From: [Zimmermannella] faecalis ATCC 13722
Lineage (GTDB): Bacteria; Actinomycetota; Actinomycetes; Actinomycetales; Microbacteriaceae
Length of the DNA: 64,000 nucleotides
Direction: 5' to 3'
NCBI RefSeq assembly: GCF_000381765.1
Contig: NZ_KB907078.1
Coordinates: 124,001 to 188,000 of the forward strand
A program made the position numbers and the translations under genes. The notes beneath the pieces are model-generated. The model made no database searches. It was not told the DNA's origin and was given only the letters and a program-made list of their open reading frames with translations. Below, piece by piece: positions 50,112 to 58,334 of this stretch. The first letter of the stretch is position 1. The number at the start of each line of letters is the position of its first letter.

Positions 50112-51077
50112 CTACTTCGCGCCCTCCGGCTGCCAGGTTGACACCTCGGTGAGCGAGGCAAGCTCGTCGTCGCTCAGGGTGAGGGTGGCGGATGCGATGA
50201 GGTCGGGCAGCTGCTCGGCGCGCGACACGCTCGCGATCGGCGCGGCGACGGCGGGCTGCTGGCGCAGCCAGGCGAGGCCGGTCGACGTGATGCTCGCGTC
50301 GTGGGCGGCACCGATGCGCTCGAGCTCGTCGATGATGCGCAGGCCCTGCTCGGTGGCGAACTTCGAGGCGCCGCCGGCGCGGGGCGAGTCGCCCTGCTCG
50401 ACCTGCTCGCGGTACTTGCCGGTGAGGAAGCCGCTCGCGAGCGAGCCCCAGGGCAGGATGCTCAGGTTGTGGCGCAGCGCGACCGGCTGCACGTCGTCCT
50501 CGACATCGTTGCGGTGCACGAGGTTGTATTGCGGCTGCAGCGCGACCGGCTTCGCGGCGCCGGTGCGCTCGGCGATGTCGAGCCAGCGCTCGGTCTCGGC
50601 GCCCGAGTAGTTCGAGAGGCCGATGTTCGCGATGATGCCGTCGCGCACGAGCGCGTCGAACGCCGCGACGGTGTCTTGGAGCGGCGTTTCGGGGTCGGGC
50701 TGGTGCGCGTAGAAGAGGTCGATCTGTTCGACGCCGAGGCGCTCGCGCGACTGCTCGGCGACCGCGCGCACGTTCTCGGCGGTGAGCGACGTCGCGCCGG
50801 GGAGCATCCCCACCTTCGTCGCGATCTGTACGCCCTCGGGCTTGCGGTCGGCGAGCCAGGCGCCGATGACGCGCTCGCTCTCGCCGCCCTCGTGGCCCGG
50901 AACCCAGGCGCTGTACGAGTCGGCGGTGTCGATGAGGGTGCCACCGGCGGCGACGAAGGCGTCGAGGATCTCGAAGCTTGCGGCCTCGTCGGCGGTCCAG
51001 CCGAAGACGTTGCCGCCGAGCACGAGCGGGAAGATTTCGAGGTTGCTGTCGCCGAGACGGATGCGTGAAGTAGTCAT
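50112..51077 (-). CDS. Aldo/keto reductase
   Basis: This 321-residue NADPH-dependent oxidoreductase has the (beta/alpha)8 fold and catalytic tetrad: Asp and Tyr in LIDTADSYSAW, Lys in IATKVGM and His in FYAHQPD; the cofactor loop SLASGFLTGKYRE is also clear. The ATG at 51077 starts the RLGDSNLEIFPLVLGGNVFGW segment; upstream sequence belongs to a repeat. It lies between the nuclease and nucleotidase genes on the same strand but shows no functional link to them. Confidence 0.9.
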   Translation of the reverse strand: MTTSRIRLGDSNLEIFPLVLGGNVFGWTADEAASFEILDAFVAAGGTLIDTADSYSAWVPGHEGGESERVIGAWLADRKPEGVQIATKVGMLPGATSLTAENVRAVAEQSRERLGVEQIDLFYAHQPDPETPLQDTVAAFDALVRDGIIANIGLSNYSGAETERWLDIAERTGAAKPVALQPQYNLVHRNDVEDDVQPVALRHNLSILPWGSLASGFLTGKYREQVEQGDSPRAGGASKFATEQGLRIIDELERIGAAHDASITSTGLAWLRQQPAVAAPIASVSRAEQLPDLIASATLTLSDDELASLTEVSTWQPEGAK

Positions 51078-51177
51078 GTGGGCGACAACCGACGGTGTTG
51101 CGTGGGTATTCCGGCGGGTTGCTGAAGTGTTGCTGGGTGCTACGCGCGGGTGCCGCTGCGTCGCGACGGCAGCGGGT

Positions 51178-51233
51178 GCATCCTGCGGTGGGTGGGTGCA
51201 TGGTGTGCCATACACCCGCCCGCCGCAGGATGC
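51178..51233. repeat. Inverted relative of the 44.9-kb repeat, long hairpin
   Basis: Arms 51178-51198 and 51213-51233 pair over 21 bp with two G-T pairs. Read on the minus strand its second half matches the first unit at 44885. It lies between the reductase start and the nuclease stop; no gene is seen in 51078-51275. Confidence 0.75.
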
Positions 51234-51275
51234 TCCCGTTCGAGGCCGGGACCGCCGGGTTCGGAGCAGCCTGGA

Positions 51276-54236
51276 CTAAGCGCGTCGGCGGGCGATCACG
51301 AGGCCCATCCCCGCGAGCACCAGCACGAGGGCCGCCGCGGCGCCGATGAGGAGCGCGTCGTCGGCACCGGTCTCGGCGAGGCCGCCGCCGTTCCCGCCAG
51401 CGTCGACGCCGTCAACGCCGCCGCTGCCACTGCCGTTTCCGCTGCCGGTCGTGCCGTCGCCCGGCGCGGCTGGGTCGGTCGCTGCCGGATCCGTCGTCAC
51501 CGGATCGCTCGGCGCCGGAGTCGCGCCAGGCGCATCCGTGTCGCCAGGCGCGTCCGTGTCACCAGGCGTCTCACCGGGTGCGTCCGTGTCGCCAGGCCCA
51601 TCCGTGTCGCCGGGCGTCTCACCGGGTGCGTCCGTGTCGCCAGGCCCATCCGTGTCGCCGGGCGTCTCACCGGGTGCGTCCGTGTCGCCAGGCCCATCCG
51701 TGTCACCAGGCCCATCCGTGTCGCCCGGCTCCTCGTCGGCGACCGACATGCCGACGATGATCGGGTTGTGGTCGGATGCGCGGAACGGCGACTCGTCGTA
51801 TAGCTGCGTCACGTTGTAGTTGAAGCGGCTGTACTCGAGGGCGATGGGCTCGTAGGCGTTGATGGTCCAGATGTCGGCGGCGTCCATGCGCTCGGCCGCG
51901 GCGGGCGAGAGCAGCAGGTGGTCGAGCGAGCCGACCGTGCCGATCTTGCCGCCGGTCGCGAGCTCTGACGTGTAGAGGTAGCTGTAGTCGCCGTCGTCGG
52001 TGGCCGGAACGTATCCGGCGTCGGTGAGCGTCGTCACCGGCGCCTCCATGGAGTACGAGTTGAGGTCGCCCGTGATGAAGAGGAGATCGGTGCCGGCCGC
52101 CTCCTGCTGCGCGTCGGCGAACTCGAGCAGGGCCTCGGCCTGGCGCACGCGGTCGCCGTTCCAGCCACCGACGGCGCTCGCCGGGTTGCCGGCGTCGAGG
52201 TTCTCGTTGTCGCCCTCGCCCGAACCACCCTTCGACTTGAAGTGGTTCGCGATCACGACGAAGTAGTCGTCGACGTCGGCGACCGGGGCGAACGTCGCGG
52301 CGAGCGGGGCGCGCGCGTCGGCGAACGCCGGGTCGTCGAGCAGCACGGTGCTGCCGTCGAGGTAGGTGACCTCGGCGGGCTGGTAGATGAACGCGGTGCG
52401 GATCACGTCGTCGCCCGTCGCCGGAATCACCTCGGGCGAGGGCACGTAGGCCCACTTCTCGGAGCCCGCGGCCTCGTTCAGCGCGTCGACGAGCTGCGCG
52501 AGCGCGGCGTCGCGGTCATCGCCGAAGTCCGACGAGTCTTCGATCTCTTCGAGCCCGATCACCGACGCGTCGAGCGCGCTGATCGCCGTGACGATCTTCT
52601 GCTGCTGGCGCTCGAAGTTCGCCTCGTCGTAGGCGCCGCGCGGCGTGCAGTAGTCGGCTGTCGTGGGGTTGCCCTCGCGGTCGGGGTAGTACTCGCAGCC
52701 CTCTTCGGTGTTGCCGAGGGTCGTGAAGTAGTTGAGCACGTTGAACGAGGCGACCGTGTAGTCAGAGCCCGAGAAGTCGGCGGGCGCGTGCTCGCGGGCG
52801 TCGCTGAACGACGCGGGCGCGTTCTCGGTGCCGACGACCTGCTCCTGCGGCTGCAGGCGCCACATGTCGTAGCCGTACGACACGATCACCGGCTGGCTGA
52901 ACGTCGTCGTCGCGCCGACCGTCACGGGCGAGTCGAGGTCGAGGTACGGCAGCGGCGAGTTCTTCGCGGTGTCGTTGCTCGAGTAGTCCCAGCTCGCGCC
53001 GTCGTCGAGCAGCACGGCGCGGGCCGTGTTCTCGTCGACCTGCGCCTGCGCCTCGGCCGAGCCGGGGGCGCCGACCTCGGTCGCGTTCACGAGCGGACCG
53101 TCGCCGAACGCGAGCCCGATCTCGCCGAAGCGGTTGAGCGAGTAGTTGTCGGTCACCGTGTAGGTGCCCTGCGGCGCGACGAGCATGCCCTCGTACTGCT
53201 CGCGCTCGGCCTCGGTTGCGGGCCACTCGTCAAGTTCGAGCGCCTCGACCGAGCCGATCGACTCGGGTAGCTCGGCCACGGTTGGGTTCGTGAGCTGCGT
53301 GAGGCCGTTGTACTCGTCGGGGGTGCCGGTGACGGCGACCGAGTCGCCGATCTCGACCGAGGGCGCTGAGCCCGTGTAAACGAAGATGCCGGTGGATGAG
53401 CCGTCGACGGCCTCGACGGGCGCGCCGGCCGCGTCGGTGGTCGGGGTCTGCAGGTAGAAGCCGTTGAGCCCGCCGGTCGGGTACGCCGCGGTGACGATGC
53501 CGCAGGCGGTGACCGGGGTGTCGCCCGGCAGCTCGGTCGCGTTGCCAGTTCCCTGAATCTCGGCGATCTCGATGTCGCACTCGGCCGGCTCGACCGGGTC
53601 GGGCGACGGCGGCGTCGACCCGTCGCCCGTCGTGACCTCACCCGGCGTGGGCTCGGCCGCCACGAAGTCGGCGGAGTTGTCGTCGGTGTCGGTGCCCTCG
53701 GCGTCGCGCTGCGCCGAAACGGCGTTGCCGAGCGCAGGTGCCGGAGCGGTCTCGTAGGCGTTGCCGCCCACCGTGCCGAAGCCGACGAGGTCGACAATCT
53801 CGCCCTGCGCATCCTGCAGGTGCACTGCCCCGTTCGATGCCCCGAGCGCGAAGTTACCGTCGACGTCAACCTCAACGTCGGCCGCGTCGGTGTTGTTGCC
53901 GTAGGCGCCGCCCACGACGAGCGTCTCGCCCGGCGCGATCGTCGTGCCCGCCGGCAGCGTGACGGCGTCGTCTTGCGGGTTACCGCTGCCCGAGTACCGC
54001 ACGACCTGGTAGCTGCTGAGGTCAATTGCCGCGTCGGTCGGGTTGTAGAGCTCGACATAGTCGCGGTTGACGGGGGCGCCGCTGTTGCCGCCACCGCCGT
54101 AGACCTCGCTAATCACGACCGCGGTGCCGTCGGGCGCGGCCGCCGCCGAGCCGGGCTGGCCGAGCACGGCAACGCTGCCGGCTCCGAGTGCCACCGCGAG
54201 CGCCGCGGCGCCAAGTTGCTTGAAGGGGTTTCGCAC
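51276..54236 (-). CDS. Cell-wall-anchored extracellular nuclease, ExeM/NucH family
   Basis: This 986-residue secreted nuclease degrades extracellular DNA. Domains in order are a signal peptide (LAVALGAGSVAVLGQPGSAA), a lamin-tail domain (VVISEVYGGGGNSGAPVNRD), an OB-fold region (IAEIQGTGNATELPG), an endonuclease/exonuclease/phosphatase domain (VASFNVLNYF, IGLEEIEDSS, FITGDLNSYS, GSLDHLLLS, RASDHNPIIVG), an acidic Asp/Gly/Pro/Thr repeat stalk and the sorting tail LAETG, helix, ARRRA. The start is GTG at 54236 with GAGGAAG upstream. It shares tail type and promoter repeats with the nucleotidase, with which it could liberate phosphate from DNA. Confidence 0.92.
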   Translation of the reverse strand: MRNPFKQLGAAALAVALGAGSVAVLGQPGSAAAAPDGTAVVISEVYGGGGNSGAPVNRDYVELYNPTDAAIDLSSYQVVRYSGSGNPQDDAVTLPAGTTIAPGETLVVGGAYGNNTDAADVEVDVDGNFALGASNGAVHLQDAQGEIVDLVGFGTVGGNAYETAPAPALGNAVSAQRDAEGTDTDDNSADFVAAEPTPGEVTTGDGSTPPSPDPVEPAECDIEIAEIQGTGNATELPGDTPVTACGIVTAAYPTGGLNGFYLQTPTTDAAGAPVEAVDGSSTGIFVYTGSAPSVEIGDSVAVTGTPDEYNGLTQLTNPTVAELPESIGSVEALELDEWPATEAEREQYEGMLVAPQGTYTVTDNYSLNRFGEIGLAFGDGPLVNATEVGAPGSAEAQAQVDENTARAVLLDDGASWDYSSNDTAKNSPLPYLDLDSPVTVGATTTFSQPVIVSYGYDMWRLQPQEQVVGTENAPASFSDAREHAPADFSGSDYTVASFNVLNYFTTLGNTEEGCEYYPDREGNPTTADYCTPRGAYDEANFERQQQKIVTAISALDASVIGLEEIEDSSDFGDDRDAALAQLVDALNEAAGSEKWAYVPSPEVIPATGDDVIRTAFIYQPAEVTYLDGSTVLLDDPAFADARAPLAATFAPVADVDDYFVVIANHFKSKGGSGEGDNENLDAGNPASAVGGWNGDRVRQAEALLEFADAQQEAAGTDLLFITGDLNSYSMEAPVTTLTDAGYVPATDDGDYSYLYTSELATGGKIGTVGSLDHLLLSPAAAERMDAADIWTINAYEPIALEYSRFNYNVTQLYDESPFRASDHNPIIVGMSVADEEPGDTDGPGDTDGPGDTDAPGETPGDTDGPGDTDAPGETPGDTDGPGDTDAPGETPGDTDAPGDTDAPGATPAPSDPVTTDPAATDPAAPGDGTTGSGNGSGSGGVDGVDAGGNGGGLAETGADDALLIGAAAALVLVLAGMGLVIARRRA
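51529..51726. repeat. In-frame 48-bp tandem repeats encoding the nuclease stalk
   Basis: Three near-identical 48-bp units begin at 51571, 51619 and 51667 and encode 16-residue DGPGDTDAPGETPGDT repeats, flanked by shorter GDTDxPG units. Such identical units change copy number easily and would vary stalk length. Confidence 0.85.
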
Positions 54237-54270
54237 GAACGCTTCCTCACGTCAGGAACAAGTTGTCCCG

Positions 54271-54313
54271 ACCCTAGGCCAACCCAGCGACACGAAGGTA
54301 ACGCGCGGGTAAC
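54271..54313 (-). promoter_or_regulatory. Nuclease promoter with Pho-box-like repeats
   Basis: On the plus strand GGTAACGCG occurs at 54297 and again at 54308, an 11-bp period with 9 identical bases. A possible -10, TAGGGT on the minus strand, lies at 54271-54276, placing the repeats over the -35 region where a PhoP-type activator would bind. Confidence 0.6.
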
Positions 54314-54394
54314 GCGGCGGATGCGCGTGGGCGGGCTGGGCGATCGTCGTGCGGTGGCGTGTGGGCGGTCGTCGTGCGGTGGTGTGTGGCGGCG

Positions 54395-54901
54395 TCAGCG
54401 CGAGAAGGTGAGCAGCATGCGCGTGTTGCCGAGCGTGTTCGGCTTCACCCACGGCAGGTCGAGGAACTCGGCCGTACCCGCGTCGGGCGAGTGCATGATC
54501 TCGCTGTAGGTGGCCTCGTCGACGACGTGCTCGCCGACGGCTTCGAAGCCGTGGCGGCCGAAGAATTCGGTCTCGAACGTGAGGCAGAACAGGCGCTCGA
54601 GGCCGAGGTCGCGGGCGCGGTCGATGAGGTCGGCGAGCATCGCGTGGCCGACGCCCTTGCCACGCACCGCGTCGGTGGTCGCGATCGAGCGGACCTCGCC
54701 GAGGTCGCGCCAGAGCACGTGGAGCGCGCCGCAGCCGACGATCTCGCCGTCGAGTTCGGCGACGACGAACTCCTGCACCGCTTCGTAGAGCACCACGAGG
54801 TCTTTTCGGAGCAGGACATTGGTCGCCATCATGGGCTGCAAGACGTCGCGAATCGCGACCACGTCATCTGTGCGCGCGCGGCGCACGACCAAATTCTGCA
54901 T
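54395..54901 (-). CDS. argA: N-acetylglutamate synthase, single-domain mycobacterial type
   Basis: This 168-residue GNAT acetyltransferase matches the short ArgA of Mycobacterium (Rv2747 type): DLVVLYEAVQEFVVAELDG, GCGALHVLWRDLGEVRSI, the acetyl-CoA loop RGKGVGHAMLADLI, LTFETEFFGRHGF and the ending FLDLPWVKPNTLGNTRMLL. It makes N-acetylglutamate, the first step of arginine synthesis. TAGACT lies exactly 6 nt before the ATG at 54901, so the message is probably leaderless. Confidence 0.9.
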   Translation of the reverse strand: MQNLVVRRARTDDVVAIRDVLQPMMATNVLLRKDLVVLYEAVQEFVVAELDGEIVGCGALHVLWRDLGEVRSIATTDAVRGKGVGHAMLADLIDRARDLGLERLFCLTFETEFFGRHGFEAVGEHVVDEATYSEIMHSPDAGTAEFLDLPWVKPNTLGNTRMLLTFSR

Positions 54902-54907
54902 CCCCCA

Positions 54908-54913
54908 AGTCTA
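54908..54913 (-). promoter_or_regulatory. -10 element of a leaderless promoter (argA)
   Basis: TAGACT on the minus strand is followed by 6 nt and the ATG at 54901. Confidence 0.6.
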
Positions 54914-54959
54914 CGAGCGTCGTGGCCCCGCCCGCTGGCCGCACGCCGAGCCGCGGATG

Positions 54960-55110
54960 ACCTGGGCACAGCCGGGCCACCCGGGCACACTTGGCCACGA
55001 CACCCGACCCCGCCCACTGCATCCGAGGCCCGAGCCGGGAACGACGTGGGCACAGCCGGGGCCCGTGGGCACACTTGCCCACGACACCCAGCTACACCCA
55101 CTGCATCCGG
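54960..55110. repeat. Pair of direct repeats between argA and ppx
   Basis: Two units of about 68 bp begin with TGGGCACAGCCGGG at 54963 and 55047 (84-bp period) and end with CCCACTGCATCCG. Each can fold; the second contains GTGGGC-N6-GCCCAC. The 345-bp gap 54902-55246 holds these repeats and the two divergent leaderless promoters; no gene is seen. Confidence 0.8.
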
Positions 55111-55234
55111 ATGCGCGGGGGCACGCGGAAGCGCATCCGGCCGCGGCGCCTGGCAGCGCCCCCGCGACGCCCGCCCCACCCCACCGAGACCGAAACGTGG
55201 CCGGCGACTCCGGCGCAACACGCGCACCGTCGCC

Positions 55235-55240
55235 TAGGCT
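55235..55240 (+). promoter_or_regulatory. -10 element of a leaderless promoter (ppx)
   Basis: TAGGCT is followed by 6 nt and the ATG at 55247. Confidence 0.6.
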
Positions 55241-55246
55241 GTGGAG

Positions 55247-56197
55247 ATGCGATTGGGCGTTCTCGATGTCGGTTCGAACACGGTACACCTTTTGGTCGTT
55301 GACGCTCATCCGGGCGCGCGACCGGTGCACAAGACGTCCACGAAGTCGGTGTTGCGGCTCATGAAGTACCTGCAGCCTGACGGCTCGATCTCGAAGGCGG
55401 GCGTCGAGCGCATCATGGAGACGATGCACGCTGCGGCCGCGCACATTGAGGCGGCGAACCTCGACGAGCTGCTCCCGATGGCGACGAGCGCGCTGCGCGA
55501 GGCGAAGAACGGCCCGAAGCTGCTGAAGCGCATCCGCAAGGAGTGCGGCATCGACCTGCAGGTGATGAGCGGCGCCGACGAGGCCCGCGTGACTTTCCTC
55601 GCGGTGCGTCGCTGGTTCGGTTGGAACGCCGGCCGCATCCTCCTCGTCGACATCGGCGGCGGCTCGCTCGAGCTCGCGGTCGGCACCGACGAGCTACCCG
55701 AGCTCGCGCTTTCGCTGCCGCTCGGCGCGGGCCGCATGACGAAGCAGTTCCTCACCGACGACCCGCCCTCCGACTCCGAGCTCGAGACCCTGCAGGCACA
55801 CATCGACGAGGTGCTGCCCGAGGCCGTCGAGCGCCTCGGCGAGCTGCGCCACGCCGACCAGGTCGTCGGCTCGTCGAAGACCATCCGCTCGCTCGCACGC
55901 CTGGCCGGCTCGCAGGCCGAGGGCCTCGGCGGCAACACCCGCACCCGCCTGTACCGCTGGCAGCTCGAAGACTGGCTCCCCCGCCTCGCCGAGCTCCCCT
56001 CGAAGGCGCGCAGCGCGCTGCCGGGCATCACGCAAGACCGCGCCTTCCAGATCGTCGGCGGCGGCACCGTGCTGCTGTCGGTGATGCGCGCGCTCGACAT
56101 CGAACGCCTCGACATCTCGCCGTGGGCCATGCGCGAGGGCGTGCTGCTCGACTACCTCGACCGGCTGCCGAACGACCCCGAGAAGAAGCGCAAGTAG
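55247..56197 (+). CDS. ppx: Ppx/GppA phosphatase family protein
   Basis: This 316-residue protein of the ASKHA fold hydrolyses polyphosphate or pppGpp. Signatures are LDVGSNTVHLLVVDA, the phosphate-2 loop LLVDIGGGSLELAVG and QIVGGGTVLLSVMRAL. It is the short form, lacking the C-terminal HD domain, like mycobacterial PPX1. I chose the ATG at 55247 over a GTG two codons earlier because it matches the leaderless spacing and the conserved first strand. Confidence 0.9.
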   Translation: MRLGVLDVGSNTVHLLVVDAHPGARPVHKTSTKSVLRLMKYLQPDGSISKAGVERIMETMHAAAAHIEAANLDELLPMATSALREAKNGPKLLKRIRKECGIDLQVMSGADEARVTFLAVRRWFGWNAGRILLVDIGGGSLELAVGTDELPELALSLPLGAGRMTKQFLTDDPPSDSELETLQAHIDEVLPEAVERLGELRHADQVVGSSKTIRSLARLAGSQAEGLGGNTRTRLYRWQLEDWLPRLAELPSKARSALPGITQDRAFQIVGGGTVLLSVMRALDIERLDISPWAMREGVLLDYLDRLPNDPEKKRK

Positions 56198-56286
56198 CGA
56201 CACGGGGCCGGATACGCGCCCCACGCCGCGCACGACGCCCAGCACCTGGCACCCAACCACCCGCCGACAACCGGCCGTGACCCCGC

Positions 56287-57573
56287 CTATCCGTCGCCGC
56301 GCGGCAGATACTTCGGCACGTACCGCCAAAGCAACCAGGCGCCGAAAATCCCGAGCACGCCGAACGTTCCGGCGGTCGCGGCGAGCCCCGCGACAACCTG
56401 GATTCCGGCGATGAGGAACGGCACGATCGAGCCCGCGCCGTCGCTCACGGTTCGCCAGGCGGCGAGGAACGGGGCCGGATGCTCGCGGTCGGCGAGGTCG
56501 GCGCTGAGCGTCATGTTGATGCCCGAGCCGACGCCGTTCGCGACGCCGAGCCAGAGCGTGATCGCGACGAACCAGGCGGCCGACGACGGCAGCTCGTGCG
56601 TAAACGCGAGCACGATGAACCCGACGCCGAGCCCGAGCATGGCGGGGAGTCCGCTCGCGAGGCGACCCCACTTATCCATGATCCAGCCCGACGTGAAGAA
56701 CAGCGCGAAGTCGATCGCGCCGGCGATGCCGATGATGAGGGTCGTGAACGCGTCGTCGAGCCCGATCGAGATGCCCCACAGCGGCAGCAGAATCTGCCGG
56801 GCCGAGCGCAGCATCATGAGGATGCCCGCCCCTGCGCCCACGGTGAGCAGCACGTCGCCGCGGGTGCGAAACACCTGCCACACCGACTCGCGCACGTACG
56901 GGGTCTCGTCGGAGGGCAGCTGCACGGCGCCGGTCGCGGTGTCGTTCGCCGCGTCGAGGTCGATCTCGCTGCGGGGCCGCGTACCGGCGAGCTTTTCGAC
57001 GTCGGGCAGCACCGACACGACGATCGCCGAGAGCGCGGCGCAGGTGATGAACACCCAGAAGTTCGTTTGCACGTCGCCGGTCGAGGCGATGAGCCAGGTC
57101 GCGAGGAACGGCCCCACGAACATGCCCGAGCGGAACACCCCGCCGAGCGTCGACATCGCCCGCGCCCGGTATTCAAACGGCACGTAGGTGCTGAGGAACG
57201 CCTGCCGCGCGAGCGCGAACGTCGCCGCCATAAGCCCCTGCAGGAACACGCCGGCGAGGAGCATCCAGGCGTTCACCGCGAACACCGAGATGAGGGCGCC
57301 GACGATCGTCGCGAGCGCCGAGATCACCATGGCGCGCCGCTCCCCCACGCGGCTCACGACGCCGCCGGCGGGCAGGTTGCCGAGCGCCTGGCCGATCACG
57401 AGTGAGCCCGCGATGAAGCCCGCGAAGCCGAGGTCGGCTCCGAGCGAGGTCGCGACGGCCGGGATCACCGGCACGATTGCGCCCTGCCCGACCGAGTACG
57501 TGAAGGTCGGCAGCAGGGCGATGACGAGGATGCGCCAGAGCGGCGGCTGCGCGCCATTCGTCTTGCTCGCCAT
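56287..57573 (-). CDS. MFS transporter
   Basis: This 428-residue membrane protein has about twelve helices in two halves, a long middle loop (residues about 195-230, acidic) and the motif VVSRVGERRAM between helices 2 and 3, a variant of the MFS loop motif. GAGGAGTGCG precedes the ATG at 57573. The family is that of drug or metabolite exporters; the substrate is unknown. Confidence 0.88.
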   Translation of the reverse strand: MASKTNGAQPPLWRILVIALLPTFTYSVGQGAIVPVIPAVATSLGADLGFAGFIAGSLVIGQALGNLPAGGVVSRVGERRAMVISALATIVGALISVFAVNAWMLLAGVFLQGLMAATFALARQAFLSTYVPFEYRARAMSTLGGVFRSGMFVGPFLATWLIASTGDVQTNFWVFITCAALSAIVVSVLPDVEKLAGTRPRSEIDLDAANDTATGAVQLPSDETPYVRESVWQVFRTRGDVLLTVGAGAGILMMLRSARQILLPLWGISIGLDDAFTTLIIGIAGAIDFALFFTSGWIMDKWGRLASGLPAMLGLGVGFIVLAFTHELPSSAAWFVAITLWLGVANGVGSGINMTLSADLADREHPAPFLAAWRTVSDGAGSIVPFLIAGIQVVAGLAATAGTFGVLGIFGAWLLWRYVPKYLPRGDG

Positions 57574-57712
57574 CGCACTCCTCTGATTTCGCCGTGCCTA
57601 GTGCACGCTACTCCGTTCGCGACGCGCGTCGTGAATCGGCGAGGTCAGCGAGATGCGCGAGGTCAGGATGCGCGGGGCAGGCGGGATGCGCGGGGCAAGC
57701 AGCGCCCCAACC

Positions 57713-58330
57713 TCAGTGACACTTCACGGCGCTCTCGAACACGGCCTTCACGATGGCGGCGTTCTCGTAGACGAGCTCCTCGGCCCATTCGCCGGGCGTC
57801 AGCTCGGTGGGCGCGACCTCGACGTCGACGCGGGTACCGGCGGGCAGGCACTGCGAGAACACGTACTTCGCCCGGAACGCGTGGGGGCGGTCGGTGACGA
57901 GCAGCACGCTCGTCCACTCGTGCTCGATCAGCAGCTCTCGTAGCGCGAGCGCCTCGCCGAGGGTGCTGTCTTCAACGGGCTCGAAGCAGAAGAGGTTCGC
58001 GTCGGCGTTCCGCTCGCACACGCTCGTCTGCAGCACGATGCGCGAGTAGCGGTCGGTGTCAGAGAGCAGGGCGTCGTCGGCGATCCACGACACCGCGAGG
58101 TGCTCGGCGACGCCGCCCGACTCGTAGAGGTCGAGCGCGGTCGGCAGCCGGAACTCGCCCGGCGCGAGCGACACGATGACGTCGTAGCGCCCATCCACGC
58201 CGTGCTGCGGGAAGGCGATGTTCACCGAGACGAGGCTGCACCAGGCGACGGCGCTGCAGAGGGTGGTGATGAGCGCGAGCCGCAGCCAGCCGAGGGCCGA
58301 CCGGCGCTTCGACGCCGCCGACGCCGCCAC
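57713..58330 (-). CDS. DUF218 (YdcF/SanA/ElyC-like) membrane-anchored protein
   Basis: The GTG at 58330, 4 bp after the epimerase stop, gives 205 residues; a longer frame only reads over the epimerase gene. One N-terminal anchor (LRLALITTLCSAVAWCSLV) precedes a DUF218 domain: DVIVSLAPGEFRLPTALDLY, EDSTLGEALALRELL and VLLVTDRPHAFRAKYVF. DUF218 proteins act in envelope or polysaccharide metabolism. It ends the epimerase transcript. Confidence 0.75.
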   Translation of the reverse strand: MAASAASKRRSALGWLRLALITTLCSAVAWCSLVSVNIAFPQHGVDGRYDVIVSLAPGEFRLPTALDLYESGGVAEHLAVSWIADDALLSDTDRYSRIVLQTSVCERNADANLFCFEPVEDSTLGEALALRELLIEHEWTSVLLVTDRPHAFRAKYVFSQCLPAGTRVDVEVAPTELTPGEWAEELVYENAAIVKAVFESAVKCH

Positions 58331-58334
58331 TACC

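Noticed and set aside
52242-53270. Long plus-strand open frame opposite the nuclease gene
   Set aside because: Same kind of shadow; the nuclease motifs on the minus strand are decisive.
54819-55364. Open frame across the argA-ppx gap encoding a repeated TWAQPG/GTLxHDT peptide
   Set aside because: The peptide repeat only reflects the 84-bp DNA repeat, and the frame runs into argA and ppx in the wrong phase without a ribosome site.
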